From NCBI RefSeq assembly GCF_020510685.1, contig NZ_CP075185.1, positions 1,488,001 to 1,552,000 of the forward strand: DNA of 64,000 nt, written 5' to 3'. The position numbers and the translations under genes are program-made. The notes beneath the pieces are model-generated. The model made no database searches, had not been told where the DNA came from, and saw only the letters and a list, made by a program, of their open reading frames with translations. Of the stretch, positions 61,375 to 64,000 are shown piece by piece. Origin of the DNA: Dechloromonas denitrificans. Its GTDB lineage: Bacteria > Pseudomonadota > Gammaproteobacteria > Burkholderiales > Rhodocyclaceae. Position 1 is the stretch's first letter, and the number at the start of each line of letters is the position of its first letter.

Positions 61375-63495
61375 CTAGAACTGGAAGCGGGTGGCTAGGA
61401 CAAAATTGCGCCCTTCCTGCGGATAGCCATCGACCAACTGATAATTTTTGTCGGTCAGATTGCGGCCGGTCAGAGAAACCGACCAGTCGCGCATGAGCAG
61501 ATATTCCAACTTGAGGCTCAGCAGATCGTAGGCACCTGTTTTGACATAGCCGGTACCGACGGCCTTGCTGGACCAACGGTCGCTGGCGTGCTCCAAAGCC
61601 GGAATGACGGTCAGTCCGCTGATCGGGCGCCACTTGGCGTAGATGAAAGCCTTGTGCTGCGGCGTGGTCGTCAGGCGGGCAGTTGAATCGTTCGGGTTGT
61701 TCAACTGCGTATCGATGTAGCTGTAGTTTCCCCCCACTTCGAGCGAGGACGACACGGCAGCCGTTAGACCCAGTTCGACGCCCTTGAATGTTGCTTCGCC
61801 GACGTTTTGACTCTGACTATAGGTCGTCCCGTTATAGACGATGGGAACCGACTGAATGGCATCCTTGACTTCGCTATGGAAAATTGCCGCTTCACCACGA
61901 ATGCCTGACATCAGGACATCGGCAATGCCCAGTTCAATATTCGTGGCCCGTTCGGGCTTGATCCAGGGGTTTGAAATGGCACCACCAAAGCGAGAGCTGA
62001 AGCGCTCGAACATCGTCGGGAATCGTGTGCGATCGGAAACAGAGAGATGGGCCTTGCCCGTATTGCTGTAGCGATAGATGCCGGCAGCCTGATAATTCGT
62101 CGCATAGCTGTCCGAGATGGGTTGATTGAAAAGTCGCGAGGGAATCGAGCCGCCGGGACTTGCAAACTCCTCCGCCTGCTTCGAATAACGGGTATCGCGA
62201 CTGATCCCGCCAACTAGATCGAACTTCGACGTGATGTGCCATGTGTCCTCAATAGCCACGGAGACGGTATCCTCGACCGTTTTTTGGGCTGGTTCGGTAA
62301 AGTTGGCAGGCGTAGTCGTCGTCGCTGCACGGGTGTATTGCCACTCCTTATGCTCATCTCGACGATAGTGGAGAGCTGCCTTGAGGGTCTGCTGAGCAAA
62401 ATAATCGGTGCCAACTTCGACGCTGAAGCCCTTGGCGTTGTCGTCGTAATAGCTGACGAAATTCTGGGTATTCAGTGAAACGTTGGTGTACGCAACCAAG
62501 GTGTTTTCAAAGGTGTTGTAGTACGCACGGGTCTTCAGATAGGTCTTGTCGGAAAGCTGGGTATGCGACAACCAATAAAGACTGGAGGTGTCCCAGGTCG
62601 GCCAGTCCCAAGTGCTGATCGTCGATGTCCCGGTTACCGCGCCGATGCCGTGTTTTTCACCTTCCTGCTTGACGAAATTCAGCGAATATTCATCGGTGGC
62701 ATTTGGTGTAAAGCCGGCTTTCAGATTGACTCGCCAGTCCTTCTTGCTGGTGTTGTCACGGTCGCCGCCGTTTTCGGCAACCGTCGGCTTGAAGTCATTC
62801 GATACCCGCCAGTGGTCCATGTCGCGTTGTTCAACGCTGGCCTGAAGATAATATGACTCCTGCCGTCCGCCGACACTAACGTACTCGGTATTGCCGCTGT
62901 ACTTGCCATCATTGCCGAACGAGGCCGAAGCGCGTGCCTCTCCCTCGAAAGGTTTAACCGGTTTGCGCGTCACCAGATTGATCGCGCCGCCCATCCCATC
63001 CGGGCCGTTGAGAACGGAGACATAGCCTTTCGACACCTGGATTTCAGACAAGTCGGGCGTCAGGAAGCGGTCAAAGTCGATCCGGTTGTCAGCCGGCAAA
63101 TACAGGCGAATACCATCCATGAACAATGGAACCTGCCAGCGATCAAAGCCACGGATACTGATGAGCGATTCGTTACGGCTTCCCGAGCCAGCCGTCGTCG
63201 TTACCCCCGGGATGATATTCAACGCTTCGGGCAGAGCATCCCGGCTGAAATCCAAAATCTGCTCACGATCCAGCGTAGCGGTTCCAAGCGGCGTCTCGTC
63301 TTCACGCTTGGCACTGACGGTGATCTGGCCAAGTGTGAATACGTTGCTCTCTGCTGCGGCGCTGCCAGTCTTGCTGTCTGTGGTGTCAGCGGCAGATTGC
63401 ATTGAGAATGCTGCGGCCAGCAGTGCAGGTAGTAGTCGAAGAGCAAACTTGTGACCATGCTCTATCGCTTGTTTTTCAGAAATGAGTCTTGGCAT
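61375..63495 (-). CDS. TonB-dependent outer-membrane receptor
   Basis: A 706-residue siderophore/metal-type receptor from the ATG at 63495 (MPRLISEKQ). A signal peptide (ending SAADT, about 45) precedes a plug domain with TonB-box-like QITVSAKRED and ALPEALNIIPGV, then a 22-strand barrel that closes with the canonical aromatic end RFQF. The upstream open frame is not protein-like. It heads an operon with DUF2478, a Tat-exported binding protein and a di-heme cytochrome. The ligand is unknown. AT-richer codon use than the following genes is seen in its barrel. Confidence 0.9.
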   Translation of the reverse strand: MPRLISEKQAIEHGHKFALRLLPALLAAAFSMQSAADTTDSKTGSAAAESNVFTLGQITVSAKREDETPLGTATLDREQILDFSRDALPEALNIIPGVTTTAGSGSRNESLISIRGFDRWQVPLFMDGIRLYLPADNRIDFDRFLTPDLSEIQVSKGYVSVLNGPDGMGGAINLVTRKPVKPFEGEARASASFGNDGKYSGNTEYVSVGGRQESYYLQASVEQRDMDHWRVSNDFKPTVAENGGDRDNTSKKDWRVNLKAGFTPNATDEYSLNFVKQEGEKHGIGAVTGTSTISTWDWPTWDTSSLYWLSHTQLSDKTYLKTRAYYNTFENTLVAYTNVSLNTQNFVSYYDDNAKGFSVEVGTDYFAQQTLKAALHYRRDEHKEWQYTRAATTTTPANFTEPAQKTVEDTVSVAIEDTWHITSKFDLVGGISRDTRYSKQAEEFASPGGSIPSRLFNQPISDSYATNYQAAGIYRYSNTGKAHLSVSDRTRFPTMFERFSSRFGGAISNPWIKPERATNIELGIADVLMSGIRGEAAIFHSEVKDAIQSVPIVYNGTTYSQSQNVGEATFKGVELGLTAAVSSSLEVGGNYSYIDTQLNNPNDSTARLTTTPQHKAFIYAKWRPISGLTVIPALEHASDRWSSKAVGTGYVKTGAYDLLSLKLEYLLMRDWSVSLTGRNLTDKNYQLVDGYPQEGRNFVLATRFQF

Positions 63496-63596
63496 ACGTT
63501 CCCCCAGAACAGTTGATGTGGCTGTAAATAACAAAATCAGTAAGCAAGCAAATACCGATAAGCCTTCCCAATTTGAGATGCTGGCCAGGCTCCGGT

Positions 63597-64000
63597 TTAG
63601 CGTGGCATCGTCTGGCTGAAGGCGTAGAAGCCGCGGGGCGAGCGGCAGTCGCTGGCGCTGCTCCGGCGATAGACCAGCCAGCGCTCGTCGCGCAGGCGCC
63701 AGGCGGCCAGTTCCTCGCTGTAGGTGACGACTTGGTAGAACTCCTCGTCGTCGTCCGAGGCCAACTCGGTCAGTTCGAAACGGTAGGCGGTGAAGCAGGC
63801 CTGATCGTCGGCGTCGTAACCCACCGTGCGATCGGCGCTGATTTCGTATTCGCTGTATTGCGCGAAATAGAGCGGGGCGTCGACCGCGTCCAGCCATTCG
63901 TCCGGCAGGTGGCTGCCCCAGGCCGGCAGGCGCTCCGCCTGGCGGTTTTTCCGGCTTTTTCCGAGGTTGGTGGCAGGCGAACGGGTGGCGGATGGCGTTT
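63597..64000 (-). CDS. Hypothetical protein, 5' end outside the window
   Basis: A partial frame, open from the window edge (first codon read at 63998) to a stop at 63597, at least 134 residues. It contains LPDEWLDAVDAPLYFAQYSE and FTAYRFELTELASDDDEEFYQ, then WLVYRRSSASDCRSPRGFYAFS. No known family. A GTG at 63824 could be read as a start, but upstream sequence in the same frame is protein-like, so the gene probably begins beyond 64000. Confidence 0.65.
   Translation of the reverse strand, partial: TPSATRSPATNLGKSRKNRQAERLPAWGSHLPDEWLDAVDAPLYFAQYSEYEISADRTVGYDADDQACFTAYRFELTELASDDDEEFYQVVTYSEELAAWRLRDERWLVYRRSSASDCRSPRGFYAFSQTMPR

Overview
The window is GC-rich DNA with dense, tightly packed operons. 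Its gene content points to a free-living, motile, respiratory betaproteobacterium, most likely in Rhodocyclales (Dechloromonas/Azonexus-like). This assignment rests on gene content and general sequence character only; no marker gene such as 16S rRNA is present. I saw no tRNA, rRNA, CRISPR array or insertion sequence.

Layout. 1-2.7 kb: metN-metI-metQ methionine importer (minus strand), with a consensus-like promoter and a pseudoknot-forming leader. 2.8-9.2 kb: degenerate M48-like lipoprotein, MscS channel, very large class A penicillin-binding protein, and a DraG-like protein lacking its metal-binding aspartates. 9.3-10.5 kb: cbpA-cbpM co-chaperone pair. 10.6-12.7 kb: histidine kinase/LuxR-type regulator pair. 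12.8-27.6 kb: a 13-gene chemotaxis operon (minus strand) running MCP-like protein, cheY, STAS protein, cheA, mcp2, cheW2, mcp1, cheW1, a 74-aa ORF, PAS-GGDEF-EAL, cheR, cheD, cheB. It contains a 1.44-kb internal duplication that gives two receptors with different sensor domains the same signalling domain and the same CheW.

27.6-32.6 kb: an AT-rich cluster of inverted repeats, a MocR-type regulator, norE/norF-like oxidase subunits and ccoG. 32.8-37.5 kb: small unknown genes, an AGE-fold lipoprotein, HDOD and HD-GYP signalling proteins. 37.5-41 kb: LysR regulator divergent from a DODA-like dioxygenase, cytochrome b561 and two YceI proteins. 41-45 kb: cupin, an AT-richer patch with two unknown genes, and an Hsp70-like YegD protein. 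45-49.3 kb: PAP2 phosphatase with ArnT-like glycosyltransferase, a flavin-binding PNPOx-like protein and an EF-hand-containing unknown protein.

49.4-50.5 kb: an EamA exporter preceded by what looks like a complete translational attenuator (promoter, 30-codon leader peptide, antiterminator segment, intrinsic terminator); this is the most interesting regulatory find. 50.6-51.4 kb: a double-receiver protein. 51.4-56.7 kb: a full molybdate locus (modE-A-D-nifX-like-B-C, with a divergent molbindin and two ModE-like boxes). 56.7-58.1 kb: an AT-richer orphan gene bracketed by 12-bp direct repeats, then a small membrane protein. 58.1-63.5 kb: an unusual uptake-like operon of TonB receptor, DUF2478 protein, Tat-exported binding protein with no ABC partner, and di-heme cytochrome. 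A partial gene runs off the right edge.
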